A DNA stretch of 52,267 nucleotides from an uncultured Flavobacteriaceae bacterium. Lineage in GTDB: Bacteria; Bacteroidota; Bacteroidia; Flavobacteriales; Flavobacteriaceae. The notes below the pieces were generated by a model. The model was not told where the DNA came from and ran no database searches. It saw nothing but the letters and a program-made list of their open reading frames with translations. Shown piece after piece: positions 17,562-28,400 of the stretch (its first letter is position 1; each line of letters starts with the position of its first letter). Both the position numbers and the translations under genes were made by a program. The stretch spans positions 1 to 52,267 of the forward strand of contig CALIJE010000002.1 in the NCBI GenBank assembly GCA_938017825.1. Reading direction: 5' to 3'.

Positions 17562-20500
17562 ATGAAGATTACGCTCTTAAAAAGTTTAGTGATGATCGGA
17601 GCATTTTTGTGTTTCGGAATTGCTCAAGCTCAGGAAGTGTCGGGTACTGTCTCGGATGCAACTGGCCCACTTGCAGGTGCCAATGTATTGGAGAAGGGAA
17701 CCACGAATGGCACGCAAACCGATTTCGATGGCAACTATACAATTACGGTTGGCGAGGGTGCTACACTTGTATTTAGCTATATAGGTTACAAAACAAGTGA
17801 AGTAGCGGTCAATGGTCAAAGTACTGTCAATGTAACACTTGCCGAAGATGCTGAAGCATTGGAAGAAGTCGTTGTCATTGGTTATGGTACCACAACGGTC
17901 AAAGATGCCACCGGTGCTGTAGCGGCTGTTTCGGCCGAAGATTTCAACGGGGGTGTTATTGCCTCTCCGGAACAATTGATTCAAGGTAAGACGGCTGGTG
18001 TTAATATTCAGCAAACGAGTGGTGAGCCTGGTGCAGGAATCTCTATAAATGTTAGGGGTTCTAAATCTGTACGTGCGAACAACAATCCACTTTTCGTTGT
18101 GGATGGTGTGCCGCTCTCAGGCGATAATACGGCGCCTTCCGGTACTGTAGGAGAAGGTTCGAACGATACTAGAAACCCGCTTAACTTCCTAAACCCTGCC
18201 GATATTGAGAGCATTAGTGTTCTTAAAGATGCGTCCGCTACGGCCATCTACGGTTCTAGAGGTGCGAATGGGGTTGTCATCATAACCACCAAGAGTGGAA
18301 AAGGTGCTTCTGGAGGAAAAGTGGAGTTCTCCTCTAGCCTTAGTGTTGCCAAGCCTGCCAACCGCTACGACTTATTGAATAGAAATGAGTTCTTGAGCGC
18401 AGTAAACCAGTTTGGCGGAGACGCTTCAGCTGTTGATTTTGGCGGAGATACCGATTGGCAAGATTTCATTACGAGAACTGCAGCTTCAACGAACAACAAC
18501 ATCTCCTACTCCAATAACTATGGTAAAGGAAATGTACGTGCAACGTTCGGTTATTCAAAACAATTCGGTGTTATCGAAAAGACCGATATGGAAAGACTTA
18601 CTGGGCGAATCAATGCATCGCATAGATTTTTGGACGATAAGTTGACGTTAAGAGTTTCGACTACCATATCTAGGGTAAACGATGAAACCGCTCCATTAAA
18701 TCCAGGGGCTGGTTTCCGAGGTGATATTTTGGGAGCCTCGTATGCGGCCAACCCAACTTGGAGTACCGATCCAGATTTCACCGATGGTGGAGCGTCTATC
18801 TTACCTGCTAACTTATTGGCATATTCACAAAATAGAACCCAAACCAATAGAATTCTATTGAATGGTTCGGCCGAATATGCGTTTACCGATGAGCTTAGCG
18901 CCAAAGTAAATGTAGGTTACGATACCTCTGATGGTGAGAACATTTCTGTATTGTCAGGTAATATACAGAACTTCAACGGTGTAGAAGGTACCGGTTTCGG
19001 ATCATTCAACACCCTTGAAAGAGAAAATAAACTTTTAGAGGCAACCGTGAATTACAAGAAAGATTTTGGAAACTCTAATTTGGATTTCTTAGTTGGATAT
19101 TCCTTTCAGGATTTCAATTCTTCAGGAAGGTTCTCAAGCGGTAGAGGTTTTGGTACAACCGACCTCAACCAAATGGGTAGAGACCTTAAAAGTAATGTAG
19201 AAGGAGCGGAAGCTGCTATAAACGGAGCCTTTCAACAGTTCTACTACGGTACCAATACAAGTACATTATTGGTAAACAGATTATTACCAGCTGTTGTATC
19301 TGGGGAGGCGGTCGCTATTCCATTCAGCAGAAAGGTACGCGCCATTACAGCAGATACTTTTGATAATACTGATGAGTTGCAGTCGTTTTTCGGACGTTTG
19401 AACTATAGTATTGCTGACAAATATCTTTTTACAGCTACGGTTAGAGCGGATGGTTCTTCTCGATTCGGACCTGAAAACCAATATGGTATTTTCCCTTCTG
19501 GTGCATTCGCATGGAAGTTGTCGGAAGAAGGTTTCTTAGGTGAAAATGTTTCTACCATGAAGTTAAGATTGAGTGGTGGGGTTGTTGGTAACCAAGACGG
19601 ATTAGGTTATGGTAACTTTGTTTCAAGACAACGTTTCGGTGGCTTAGGAATTCAAAACGACGGTGTGGTAAATCAAAACGGTTTGGCCATTGTTGCAACA
19701 GACGTTCCTGACCTAAGATGGGAGCCAACCCTGAATATCAACGTTGGTTTAGACTTTGGTTTCGCTGACGATCGTTTCACAGGTAGTATCGATGTATATC
19801 GCGATAAAACAACCGATATTCTTTTACGTACGCCACCTGCTGCACCAGCAGTTGATCCGTTCCAGTTCGGTAATGTTGATGCAACTATTATCAACCAAGG
19901 TATTGAGCTTGCGTTGGCTTACGACTGGTTGCGCGGCGAAGATTCTTCGTTCTCTACCTCATTCAATATCGCTTATAACCAAAATGAAGTTCAGGATTTT
20001 GGTGGCCTAATCGATACCGGGGCCATTAATGGTCAAGGTCTTTCAGGCGCTTTCGCCCAGCGTTTTGCTGCGGGTCAATCGCTTTTCTCATATTATATGG
20101 CCGAGTTCACTGGTTTAGATGCAGCCGGTCAACCGACCTTTGCCGATCAAAATGGAGATGGTGTCGGTGATGTTTTCCAAGATAAAGTTTTTGTTGGGGA
20201 AGACGCACTTCCAGACATCACCACAGGACTTTCGTTAAACCTTAATGTTAAGAACTGGGATCTATCCGCCTATTTCACAGGGCAGTTTGGTTTCTCTGTT
20301 TACAACAACACAGCCAACGGTTTCTTCACTTCTGGTTCTATAACCAATGCTAGAAACGTTACTCAAGACTTGGTTAATAGTGGCGATGCCCCGGGTGCTT
20401 CCGCGGATGTTTCTACAAGATATTTGGAAAAAGGAGATTTTGTTCGTTTCCAAAACGCAACCTTGGGATACAATGTTCCTCTAGATGGAGAAGGCTTGTT

Positions 20501-20684
20501 TAAAACACTGCGTTTGTCCTTAACCGGTCAGAACTTGTTCTTAATTACAGATTATTCTGGTCTTGACCCTGAAATTACCGTTGCTACGGGAGATTTAGGT
20601 TCTGGAGTACCAACAAGAGGTATTGACTGGTCTGGTTTCCCTAATCCAAGAACAATAACCTTTGGCTTAAACGCATCATTCTAA
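17562..20684 (+). CDS. SusC-type TonB-dependent outer-membrane transporter
   Basis: This 1040-residue SusC/RagA-family protein starts with a cleavable signal peptide (about 23 residues, ending AQAQ). Next comes a carboxypeptidase-regulatory-like beta-sandwich (about residues 24-105, VSGTVSDATGPLAGANVLEK). A TonB-box-like EVVVIGYGT near residue 100 precedes the plug domain with the SusC signature LKDASATAIYGSRGANGV. The 22-strand barrel ends in FGLNASF with a terminal Phe. It forms the channel of a SusCD complex that imports oligosaccharides using TonB energy. It is divergent from the lacI operon, and susD follows after a short gap. The substrate is inferred from context as alpha-glucan or a pentose oligomer. 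No SusE/F genes follow. Confidence 0.96.
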   Translation: MKITLLKSLVMIGAFLCFGIAQAQEVSGTVSDATGPLAGANVLEKGTTNGTQTDFDGNYTITVGEGATLVFSYIGYKTSEVAVNGQSTVNVTLAEDAEALEEVVVIGYGTTTVKDATGAVAAVSAEDFNGGVIASPEQLIQGKTAGVNIQQTSGEPGAGISINVRGSKSVRANNNPLFVVDGVPLSGDNTAPSGTVGEGSNDTRNPLNFLNPADIESISVLKDASATAIYGSRGANGVVIITTKSGKGASGGKVEFSSSLSVAKPANRYDLLNRNEFLSAVNQFGGDASAVDFGGDTDWQDFITRTAASTNNNISYSNNYGKGNVRATFGYSKQFGVIEKTDMERLTGRINASHRFLDDKLTLRVSTTISRVNDETAPLNPGAGFRGDILGASYAANPTWSTDPDFTDGGASILPANLLAYSQNRTQTNRILLNGSAEYAFTDELSAKVNVGYDTSDGENISVLSGNIQNFNGVEGTGFGSFNTLERENKLLEATVNYKKDFGNSNLDFLVGYSFQDFNSSGRFSSGRGFGTTDLNQMGRDLKSNVEGAEAAINGAFQQFYYGTNTSTLLVNRLLPAVVSGEAVAIPFSRKVRAITADTFDNTDELQSFFGRLNYSIADKYLFTATVRADGSSRFGPENQYGIFPSGAFAWKLSEEGFLGENVSTMKLRLSGGVVGNQDGLGYGNFVSRQRFGGLGIQNDGVVNQNGLAIVATDVPDLRWEPTLNINVGLDFGFADDRFTGSIDVYRDKTTDILLRTPPAAPAVDPFQFGNVDATIINQGIELALAYDWLRGEDSSFSTSFNIAYNQNEVQDFGGLIDTGAINGQGLSGAFAQRFAAGQSLFSYYMAEFTGLDAAGQPTFADQNGDGVGDVFQDKVFVGEDALPDITTGLSLNLNVKNWDLSAYFTGQFGFSVYNNTANGFFTSGSITNARNVTQDLVNSGDAPGASADVSTRYLEKGDFVRFQNATLGYNVPLDGEGLFKTLRLSLTGQNLFLITDYSGLDPEITVATGDLGSGVPTRGIDWSGFPNPRTITFGLNASF

Positions 20685-20702
20685 TTAAAAAAATTGTTAA
20701 TC

Positions 20703-22313
20703 ATGAAAAGAAGTTATTTAAAATTTTATTTCGTAAGTCTCCTTATGGTGGCAGGATTGGTTTCCTGTACCGACTTGGAGATTGAAGAATCAGACTCGAT
20801 CATTAGTACAGGCTTTCAGGGCTTGGCTGATCCATCATCAACGGTTGATGAATTGTACAATAGAATGAATGGTCAGTATGGTGACCAAGGTGGACGATTT
20901 GCTCTAATGGAAGTTACAGCTGATGCGGCCTTGATCCCTACAAGAGGAACTGACTGGGGTGATAACGGCCTTTGGTCTAGTTTACACCAGCATCTTTGGT
21001 CTCCCGAACATGCATTTATAATTAATGTGTGGAACGATTGGAATGCAAACCAATTATTCGCTTCTCAGATATTGGATTCTAGAAGTAGCCCTTCTGCCGG
21101 AAATATCGGTGATGCAAGTTTTGTTCGTGCCTTTAGTATGTGGACCATTCTTGACTTCTATGGTCAGGTTCCGTTCAGAGACGTGACCTTGCCATCCTCT
21201 ACCTTGCCCGAAGTACTTTCTGGTCAGGCAGCAGTAGATTTTATTCTTGCTGATTTGGATACTGCAATTTCTAACCTTCCAAGTGTTGCCGCTGCTAGTG
21301 GTGAGGCTAATGGAAGAGCAAGTAAAGCGGCTGCAAGATACCTTAAAGCCAAAGTTTTATTGAACAAGCATGTTTATACAGGTGGAAGCCCTGATGGTGG
21401 TGATATGGCAGCGGTTATTTCTTTGGTCGACGAGATTGCAGGTGAAGGTTACGACCTTCAAGCAGGATACTTCGATCTTTTTAGAGATTCTGCTGACAAT
21501 GAAACCATTTGGTCTTTGGCCTCAGGTGTTGGTAACCGTATATTCAACGGTTTGCACTACAACTCTACTTCTTTAGGAGGTGGTGGTTGGAACGGCTTTA
21601 GTACTCTTGCCGAATATTACGATTTATTTGAAGGTGACCCAGACAACAACCGTGTTGATATCATAGGCGGCCCTGCTTTAGACGGGCAAGAAGAAAGACG
21701 TGGTGGTGTTCCTCAAATGGGTACACCTTTTACCGGAGCCGATCAAACAGAAGATGAAGGAGGATTCGAAGTTGGTTCCAATGTTGGTAACGGTTTCTTG
21801 GTTGGACAACAATACGCTTTAGATGGTACACCTCTTCAAGATCGTGCTGGTGCTCCTTTGACATTCAAAAGAGATTTCCTAGATGGTACCGGTGCTCCAA
21901 ATATCATCAACAATGATGAAACCACCGGAATTCGAGTGATGAAATATGCACCTCGATATGGAGCATTTAGAGGGCATGAAATTGTTTTCAGATATGCCGA
22001 TGCGCATTTGATGAAAGCAGAAGCCATGATGCGTAGCAGCGGTGACCCTACTGCAATGGTCAACGAACTTCGTGTACTTAGAGGTGCCACTCCAATTGGA
22101 GCAGTAGGTGAACAAGATCTTCTTGATGAAAGAGGTCGTGAGTTGTTTGCTGAAGCATGGAGAAGAAATGATTTGATTCGATTCGGACAATATACTAGAG
22201 ATTGGCTGTTCAAAGCTTCTGGAGCTGTCGGAAACGATCAGTATAAATTGTTCCCGATTCCTGCTTCGCAGTTATTGGCAAACCCAGCATTGGTTCAAAA
22301 TCCCGGGTATTAA
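20703..22313 (+). CDS. SusD/RagB-family glycan-binding lipoprotein
   Basis: This protein of about 536 residues forms the lid of the SusCD import complex. The lipoprotein signal MKRSYLKFYFVSLLMVAGLVSC is followed by an acidic segment (TDLEIEES), fitting surface display. SusD-typical features are the helical tetratricopeptide-like region (FVRAFSMWTILDFYGQVPF, GRASKAAARYLKAKVLLNK) and the C-terminal segment LLDERGRELFAEAWRRNDLI with KLFPIPASQLLANP. An upstream TTG (20694) would add three residues; I chose the ATG at 20703 because the lipoprotein signal then begins MKR. It is the last gene before a strong terminator. Confidence 0.95.
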   Translation: MKRSYLKFYFVSLLMVAGLVSCTDLEIEESDSIISTGFQGLADPSSTVDELYNRMNGQYGDQGGRFALMEVTADAALIPTRGTDWGDNGLWSSLHQHLWSPEHAFIINVWNDWNANQLFASQILDSRSSPSAGNIGDASFVRAFSMWTILDFYGQVPFRDVTLPSSTLPEVLSGQAAVDFILADLDTAISNLPSVAAASGEANGRASKAAARYLKAKVLLNKHVYTGGSPDGGDMAAVISLVDEIAGEGYDLQAGYFDLFRDSADNETIWSLASGVGNRIFNGLHYNSTSLGGGGWNGFSTLAEYYDLFEGDPDNNRVDIIGGPALDGQEERRGGVPQMGTPFTGADQTEDEGGFEVGSNVGNGFLVGQQYALDGTPLQDRAGAPLTFKRDFLDGTGAPNIINNDETTGIRVMKYAPRYGAFRGHEIVFRYADAHLMKAEAMMRSSGDPTAMVNELRVLRGATPIGAVGEQDLLDERGRELFAEAWRRNDLIRFGQYTRDWLFKASGAVGNDQYKLFPIPASQLLANPALVQNPGY

Positions 22314-22334
22314 AATTTAGCCGAATAATATTCG

Positions 22335-22369
22335 AAAAGCCCTGATGAATATTCATCGGGGCTTTTTTT
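22335..22369 (+). terminator. Rho-independent terminator after susD
   Basis: AAAAGCCC and GATGAAT pair with ATTCATC and GGGGCTTTT, with one T-G wobble, giving a long hairpin that runs into a T-tract. It ends the susCD transcript and implies that xylB has its own promoter. Confidence 0.9.
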
Positions 22370-22378
22370 GTTCGGGTA

Positions 22379-22408
22379 TTTGACAATCAAAACTAAAGCG
22401 ATAACTTG
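22379..22408 (+). promoter_or_regulatory. Candidate xylB promoter
   Basis: TTTG at 22379-22382 is followed by a 19-base spacer and TAACTTG at 22402-22408. The spacing matches the Bacteroidota -33/-7 architecture, but the -7 box is one T short of TAnnTTTG. The predicted start point falls on the operator-like site at 22415-22426, and the terminator just upstream makes a promoter here necessary. Confidence 0.45.
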
Positions 22409-22414
22409 TCTCTT

Positions 22415-22426
22415 GAACCGTTTACA
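22415..22426. promoter_or_regulatory. Second LacI-like operator candidate, before xylB
   Basis: GAACCGTTTACA shares the core AACCGTTT, centred on CpG, with the site before susC. It lies 11 bases upstream of the xylB ATG, at or just after the predicted transcription start, a position suited to repression. Confidence 0.45.
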
Positions 22427-22437
22427 GAAATTAAGAA

Positions 22438-23922
22438 ATGTATTCCATAGGATATGACATCGGCAGTTCATCCATTAAGGCCGCTTTGATACGAACCGAT
22501 AATGGCCAAGCGATTTCAGTAGTTAGTGAACCTCCTAATGAAATGCACATAAATGCGCCGCAAAATGGCTGGGCCGAGCAAGATCCAAATGATTGGTGGC
22601 ACTATGTATGTGCCGCGACAAAAAGATTGCTTCTTGAAAACCAAATCGATTCAAGTGACATTACCGGTATTGGCATCGCCTACCAAATGCATGGGCTCGT
22701 CATTGTGGATGATTCTGGTTCTACCTTACGCGATTCAATAATTTGGTGCGATGGCAGAGCAGTTGAAATTGGTAAAGCAGCTTATCATAAATTGGGCGTC
22801 GACAAATGTTCACAGCACTTGTTGAACTCACCGGCCAACTTTACCGCATCAAAACTAAAGTGGGTCAAAGACAATGAACCGGATATTTACAACCGCATTT
22901 TCAAAATAATGCTCCCGGGAGATTTTATTGCATATAAACTAAGTGGTGCAATTACTACTACGATCTCCGGACTATCGGAAGGTATATTTTGGGACTTTAA
23001 GCAAAATAAAATTGCAGAATGGCTTTTAGATCATTTTGGACTTGATAAAAATCATCTACCCGAAATTAAGGAGACATTTGCTTTACAAGGTAAGGTAGAT
23101 AACAAGGGATCTCAAGAATCTGGATTAGCAGTAGGCACACCAATCTTATACAGGGCCGGCGACCAGCCCAACAATGCATTGTCGCTAAATGTATTTAATC
23201 CTGGAGAGGTCGCCGCTACTGGCGGTACATCAGGAGTTGTCTACGCGGTTACCGCTAGCCCCGCTACTCAAGAAAGTTCAAGAATCAACAATTTTGCACA
23301 TGTTAACTTTTCACCTGAAAAAGTGCGTATCGGCAAGTTACTTTGTATCAATGGTGCCGGCATACAATACCGTTGGTTGCTCAACAACCTTAATGTGAAC
23401 TCTTATGCTGAAATGAACGAATTAGCGGCCTCAGTACCTATTGGGTCAGACGGAGTTACCATTCATCCTTTTGGCAATGGTGCCGAACGTATGCTGAACA
23501 ATATAGATTTGGGAACCAAGATCAACAATCTTAATCTGAACAACCACAACAAGGCTCACTTGTGTAGGGCTTCTTTAGAAGGTATCGCTTTTTCATTTAT
23601 CTATGGTATTGAAATCATGAAAAGCGATCAACTTTCGGCAACAGTAATTCGGGCAGGGAATGATAATCTCTTTCGTTCAGAAGTGTTCTCAACAACTATT
23701 GCCACACTTATAGATCAAGAAATTGAAATTTATAATACCACAGGAGCCATCGGTGCCGGGAGAGCATGTATGCTTCATAAAGGAGATTTTGAGGCCTATG
23801 GAAAGCATGTAATGGAAAATGATTTTGTCAAGAGCATTACTCCTGCCAACGATAGCAAACCCTACGTTACCGCATACCGAAAATGGAAAAATGAATTAGA
23901 ATTGTATTTAAAAAATCAATAA
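22438..23922 (+). CDS. xylB: Xylulokinase
   Basis: This 494-residue FGGY-family carbohydrate kinase phosphorylates D-xylulose to xylulose 5-phosphate in the cytoplasm. Visible features are the N-terminal phosphate loop ([13 protein letters not shown]), the xylulokinase substrate segment [13 protein letters not shown], and [20 protein letters not shown] with the catalytic Asp (GDQ). The glycine-rich [12 protein letters not shown] and the C-terminal [13 protein letters not shown] bind ATP. The length is normal. It is followed three bases later by xylA, so the two form an operon. It sits behind the susD terminator with its own candidate promoter and operator. Confidence 0.94.
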   Translation: MYSIGYDIGSSSIKAALIRTDNGQAISVVSEPPNEMHINAPQNGWAEQDPNDWWHYVCAATKRLLLENQIDSSDITGIGIAYQMHGLVIVDDSGSTLRDSIIWCDGRAVEIGKAAYHKLGVDKCSQHLLNSPANFTASKLKWVKDNEPDIYNRIFKIMLPGDFIAYKLSGAITTTISGLSEGIFWDFKQNKIAEWLLDHFGLDKNHLPEIKETFALQGKVDNKGSQESGLAVGTPILYRAGDQPNNALSLNVFNPGEVAATGGTSGVVYAVTASPATQESSRINNFAHVNFSPEKVRIGKLLCINGAGIQYRWLLNNLNVNSYAEMNELAASVPIGSDGVTIHPFGNGAERMLNNIDLGTKINNLNLNNHNKAHLCRASLEGIAFSFIYGIEIMKSDQLSATVIRAGNDNLFRSEVFSTTIATLIDQEIEIYNTTGAIGAGRACMLHKGDFEAYGKHVMENDFVKSITPANDSKPYVTAYRKWKNELELYLKNQ

Positions 23923-23924
23923 TC

Positions 23925-25250
23925 ATGGCATTGATAGGAAATCAACAATATTTTAAGGGAATACCAGAAATTAAGTTTGAGGGCAAGGATTCAGACAATC
24001 CCCTAGCTTTTAAATACTACGATGCCGATAAGGTAGTCGCAGGAAAAAGTATGCGCGAACACTTTAAATTCGCAATCGCTTATTGGCACACGTTCTGCGG
24101 ACAAGGCGCAGATCCTTTTGGACCTGGTACCCAGAATTTTTCATGGGACCAACCTAACGATCCCTTAGATGCAGCAAAGGCAAAAGCGGATGCCGCATTC
24201 GAATTCATTACAAAAATGGGGTTCGATTATTTTTGTTTTCATGATTTCGATTTGGTACAAGAAGCACCTACATTTTCTGAATCAGAGAGGAGATTGCAAA
24301 TCATTGTGGAATACGTTAAAGAAAAAAAGGCCGCTTCGGGAGTAAAATTACTTTGGGGCACAGCGAATTGCTTCTCGAATCCCAGATACATGAACGGCGC
24401 ATCTACCAACCCTGACTTCCAAGTTTTGGCCCGGGCAGGTGCACAAATAAAACTGGCTTTAGATGCTACAATGGCCTTGGATGGCGAGAACTATGTTTTT
24501 TGGGGAGGCCGTGAAGGCTATATGTCACTATTAAATACTGATATGAAAAGAGAACTTGACCATATGGGGAGGTTCTTGGGCATGGCACGCGATTATGCAC
24601 GATCTCAAGGTTTCAAAGGTAATTTCTTTATTGAGCCAAAACCAATGGAACCCATGAAACATCAGTATGATTTCGATTGTGCCACGGTGGTTGGGTTTTT
24701 ACACCAATACGGCCTACAAGACGATTTCAAATTAAACATCGAGGTCAATCATGCGACCTTAGCGAGTCATACGATGCAACATGAACTAGAGATTGCCGCA
24801 GCCCATGGCATGCTCGGAAGTATTGACGCTAACCGCGGCGATTATCAAAATGGCTGGGATACCGATCAATTTCCGAACAATATTACCGAAGTAACTGAGG
24901 CAATGCTGGTATTCTTAAAGGCCGGTGGGCTGCAAGGTGGTGGAATCAATTTCGACGCTAAAATCAGAAGAAACTCTACAGACATGGAAGATGTATTTCA
25001 CGCACATATCGGTGGGGCCGATACCTTTGCGCGTGCATTACTGACAGCAGACAAAATCATTTCTTCTTCCCCTTACGAGCAATTGCGTAAAAAAAGGTAT
25101 AGTTCTTTCGACGATGGAAAAGGCAAAGATTTTGAAGAAGGAAAACTAGATCTTAATAACCTATACGAAATCGCAAAAGAAAACGGAGAATTGCAACTGC
25201 AAAGTGGCAAACAAGAATTATTCGAAAATATTGTGAACCAGTATATTTAA
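23925..25250 (+). CDS. xylA: Xylose isomerase (class II)
   Basis: This 441-residue metal-dependent TIM-barrel enzyme converts D-xylose to D-xylulose. The length and N-terminal extension place it in the longer class II group. Recognisable segments are FCFHDFDL (catalytic His-Asp), [47 protein letters not shown] (metal Glu) and [15 protein letters not shown], with [13 protein letters not shown] near the C-terminus. It is cytoplasmic, with no signal peptide. It is coupled to xylB upstream by a two-base gap. The gap to the VCBS operon downstream is 156 bases and contains inverted repeats. Confidence 0.96.
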   Translation: MALIGNQQYFKGIPEIKFEGKDSDNPLAFKYYDADKVVAGKSMREHFKFAIAYWHTFCGQGADPFGPGTQNFSWDQPNDPLDAAKAKADAAFEFITKMGFDYFCFHDFDLVQEAPTFSESERRLQIIVEYVKEKKAASGVKLLWGTANCFSNPRYMNGASTNPDFQVLARAGAQIKLALDATMALDGENYVFWGGREGYMSLLNTDMKRELDHMGRFLGMARDYARSQGFKGNFFIEPKPMEPMKHQYDFDCATVVGFLHQYGLQDDFKLNIEVNHATLASHTMQHELEIAAAHGMLGSIDANRGDYQNGWDTDQFPNNITEVTEAMLVFLKAGGLQGGGINFDAKIRRNSTDMEDVFHAHIGGADTFARALLTADKIISSSPYEQLRKKRYSSFDDGKGKDFEEGKLDLNNLYEIAKENGELQLQSGKQELFENIVNQYI

Positions 25251-25327
25251 CGGCGTATGGGCTCATATTATTTGATTAAATATTAACGGTCGGCCAACAC
25301 CTAATTATTTAAAGATTATTTATCTTG

Positions 25328-25362
25328 CAACCTTGTCCTTCAAGGACAATTAGTGAAGGTTG
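25328..25362. repeat. Nested inverted repeats between xylA and the VCBS operon
   Basis: An outer pair CAACCTT (25328-25334) and AAGGTTG (25356-25362) surrounds a nearly seamless inner palindrome, TTGTCCTT-C-AAGGACAA (25333-25349). No T-tract follows, so this looks more like an operator or mRNA structure than a terminator. It lies 45-79 bases before the start of the first VCBS gene. Confidence 0.55.
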
Positions 25363-25373
25363 TTCAACTTTTG

Positions 25374-25383
25374 TTTACGTAAA
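25374..25383. promoter_or_regulatory. Perfect palindrome upstream of the VCBS operon
   Basis: TTTACGTAAA is a perfect 10-base palindrome 24 bases before the ATG at 25407. Its size and place suggest a regulator site, though a 10-base palindrome in AT-rich DNA can occur by chance. Confidence 0.3.
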
Positions 25384-25406
25384 AATCTTTTTATCAAACT
25401 AGGAAT

Positions 25407-28400
25407 ATGATAGCACATTGGGCGAAAAAAATCAGTTTTTTATCTATCGTTTTTTTGCTATGTTTCGCTTGCACTTCCAAGAAAGAGGAAACCAAGAATA
25501 ATAGCAATCAACAAGCGTCACTTTTTGATCTATTGGCTTCCGACGAAACAGGTATCGATTTCGTTAACGCTATAGAAAACCAAAAAGACTTCAACATATT
25601 TAAATACCGAAACTTCTATAACGGAGGCGGCGTTGCCATTGGTGATATCAACAACGATGGCCTTTCCGATATCTATTTCACTGGTAATATGGTGAAAAAC
25701 AAACTATTTCTAAATAAAGGGGATTTCAAATTTGAGGACATTTCCGAATCTGCCGGCATAGAAGGCGATAAGCCATGGTCGACAGGTGTAAGCATGGTAG
25801 ATATCAATGCAGACGGCCTTTTAGACATATATGTCAGCAATGCTGGAAATATGAAGGGCAATAATCACGATAATGACCTTTACATCAATAATGGGGATTT
25901 GACATTTACCGAAAGGGCAAGCGAGTACAATCTTGCCAAAACAGGATTTTCAACCCATGCTTCCTTTTTCGATTACGACCGTGATGGTGACCTCGATGCC
26001 TACATCCTTAACAATAGTAATATTCCCGTAAGTAGTCTTGGCTATGCAGAACAACGCAAGGTCCGTGCCCAAGATTGGAAAGGTGTTCCCGAAATTTTCA
26101 AAGGGGTTGGTGATATGCTATTGCGAAACGATAACGGGAAGTTCGTTGATGTAAGTGAGAAAGCTGGTATTTATGGGAGTTTGATCGGTTTTGGTCTTGG
26201 TGTAATGGTTTCTGACATCAATAAAGATGGCTGGCCCGATATCTATATCTCAAACGACTTTTATGAACGTGATTACCTGTACATCAACAACCAAGATGGT
26301 ACCTTTAACGAAGAAATTAAACAATGGACTTCCCATCTTTCCCTTTCTGCCATGGGAATCGATATGGCAGACATTAACAACGACGGGAATGCCGATATTT
26401 TCATAACCGACATGCTTCCTGAGGCCGACCAAAGGGTAAAAGCGGTTATGGAATTCGATGATTACAATGTCTTTAAACTAAAACAGAGCAAAGATTTCTA
26501 TCAGCAGTATATCCAAAACACCTTACAACTAAATAACGGAAACGGCTCGTTTTCGGAAATAGCCTACCATAGCGGTGTCGATGCTACAGACTGGAGCTGG
26601 GCCGGACTTTTGTTTGATATGGACAATGATGGTTTACGCGATATTTATATCACTAATGGTATCAACCACGATCTTACCGATTTAGATTTTGTAGATTTTT
26701 TCGCGAATGATATTATGCGCGAAATGGCATTGACTGGGAAAAAACAATCTATTGATTCAATAATCGATAGAATGCCCATTAAACCACAAAGCAATTATGC
26801 CTATCGTAACAAAGGTGATCTTACTTTCGAAAACGCCAATAAAAATTGGGGTTTCGATTTACTAAGTATGTCGAATGGTGCCGCGTATGGCGATTTGGAT
26901 AATGACGGCGATCTGGATTTAGTGGTTAACAATGTAAATATGGAATCTTTTATTTACAGGAACAATTCGGACAAATCGCCAAATAAGAACTTCATCAAAC
27001 TACAGTTCGAAGGGGAGGATAAGAACAAATTTGGTATAGGCACCACCGTACTTCTTTACCACGGAGACCATACGGTGCTCCAAGAACTAGTTCCCTTTAG
27101 AGGATTCCAATCGTCTATGGAGTACCCCATGACCATTGGTCTTGGAGCTTCTGAAAAAATAGATTCCTTGAGGGTCATTTGGCCTAATGGTCGTACCGAA
27201 AAACGTATCGCAGTAGATGTAAATCAAACCTTGAAATTTAATATTTCAGCAGCCGAAAAGCGCTATCAACCAATGAATGGTAATGTAAATGAACCCCTAA
27301 TCAAATTATTGGAACAACCCGCTTTGGTCGCACATCAAGAAAACAATTACAACGATTTTGACCACGAAGGATTAATTTACAAGTTACTCTCTCAGGAAGG
27401 GCCATCTCTTGCTATTGCAGATGTTAATGGCGATGGCAACGAAGATATTTACATTGGAGGTGCCAAAGGACTTTCCGGCACACTTTACAGCCATCAAGGA
27501 AACGGTAAAATTACGGCAACTTCACAAGTAGCATTTGAGGAAGACGCGAAGTTCGAGGATACCGCTGCAGCATTTTTTGATGCTGATGCTGATGGCGATA
27601 TGGATCTAATGATAGGCTCCGGAGGAAACGAAGTTGGCGATGCTCGCAGCTATCGCCCTAGGCTATATCTCAATAATGGCGAAGGTGTATTCAAGAAGTC
27701 AAGTCAGCAACTTCCATCAGCATTTACCAATATATCGGCCATTGCGCCAAATGATTTTGATGCCGATGGGGATATTGACGTTTTTATTGCATCAAGAAGT
27801 GTAGTAGGTACTTATGGTATTGATCCTACCCATCTGTTTTTGGAAAATAACGGGGATGCTACCTTCACTGATGTTAGTGAAAAGAGGGCCTATGATATAC
27901 AATCAGCAGGAATGATAACCAGTGCGGTCTGGAAAGACATGGATGGAGATGCCAAAAAAGATTTGATAACGACTTCTGAATGGGATACGCCGAAGGTCTA
28001 TAAGAATACAGGAAGAAGATTGGCTAAGTTACCAACACAACTAGATAGTTTATCGGGATGGTGGAATACCGTACTCGCTGTCGACTTGGATAATGATGGG
28101 GACAATGACCTCGTACTTGGTAACCAAGGAACCAATCTGCATTACAAGCCTACTCCTGAAGCCCCAATGAAAATGTGGATCAATGACTTTGATAATAACG
28201 GCACCATAGAACAAATCGTAACCCAGCATCAAGACGGACAGGACTACCCTATTCATCAAAAGAAAGAACTTACCATGCAATTGGTTAGCCTCAAAAAACA
28301 AAACCTAAAAGCAAGTGCTTATTCTAAAAAGGCCGTCGACGAATTGTTCGCGCCGGAAGTTCATGAAAAATCAATTTTGAAAACAGCAGGGAACTCCGAG

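Noticed and set aside
20694-20702. TTG as the susD start
   Set aside because: It adds only MLI before MKRSYLK; the ATG at 20703 begins a standard lipoprotein signal.
22335-22369. Insertion-sequence end or attachment site at the palindrome after susD
   Set aside because: The hairpin followed by a T-tract directly after a stop codon is fully explained as an intrinsic terminator, and no transposase is nearby.
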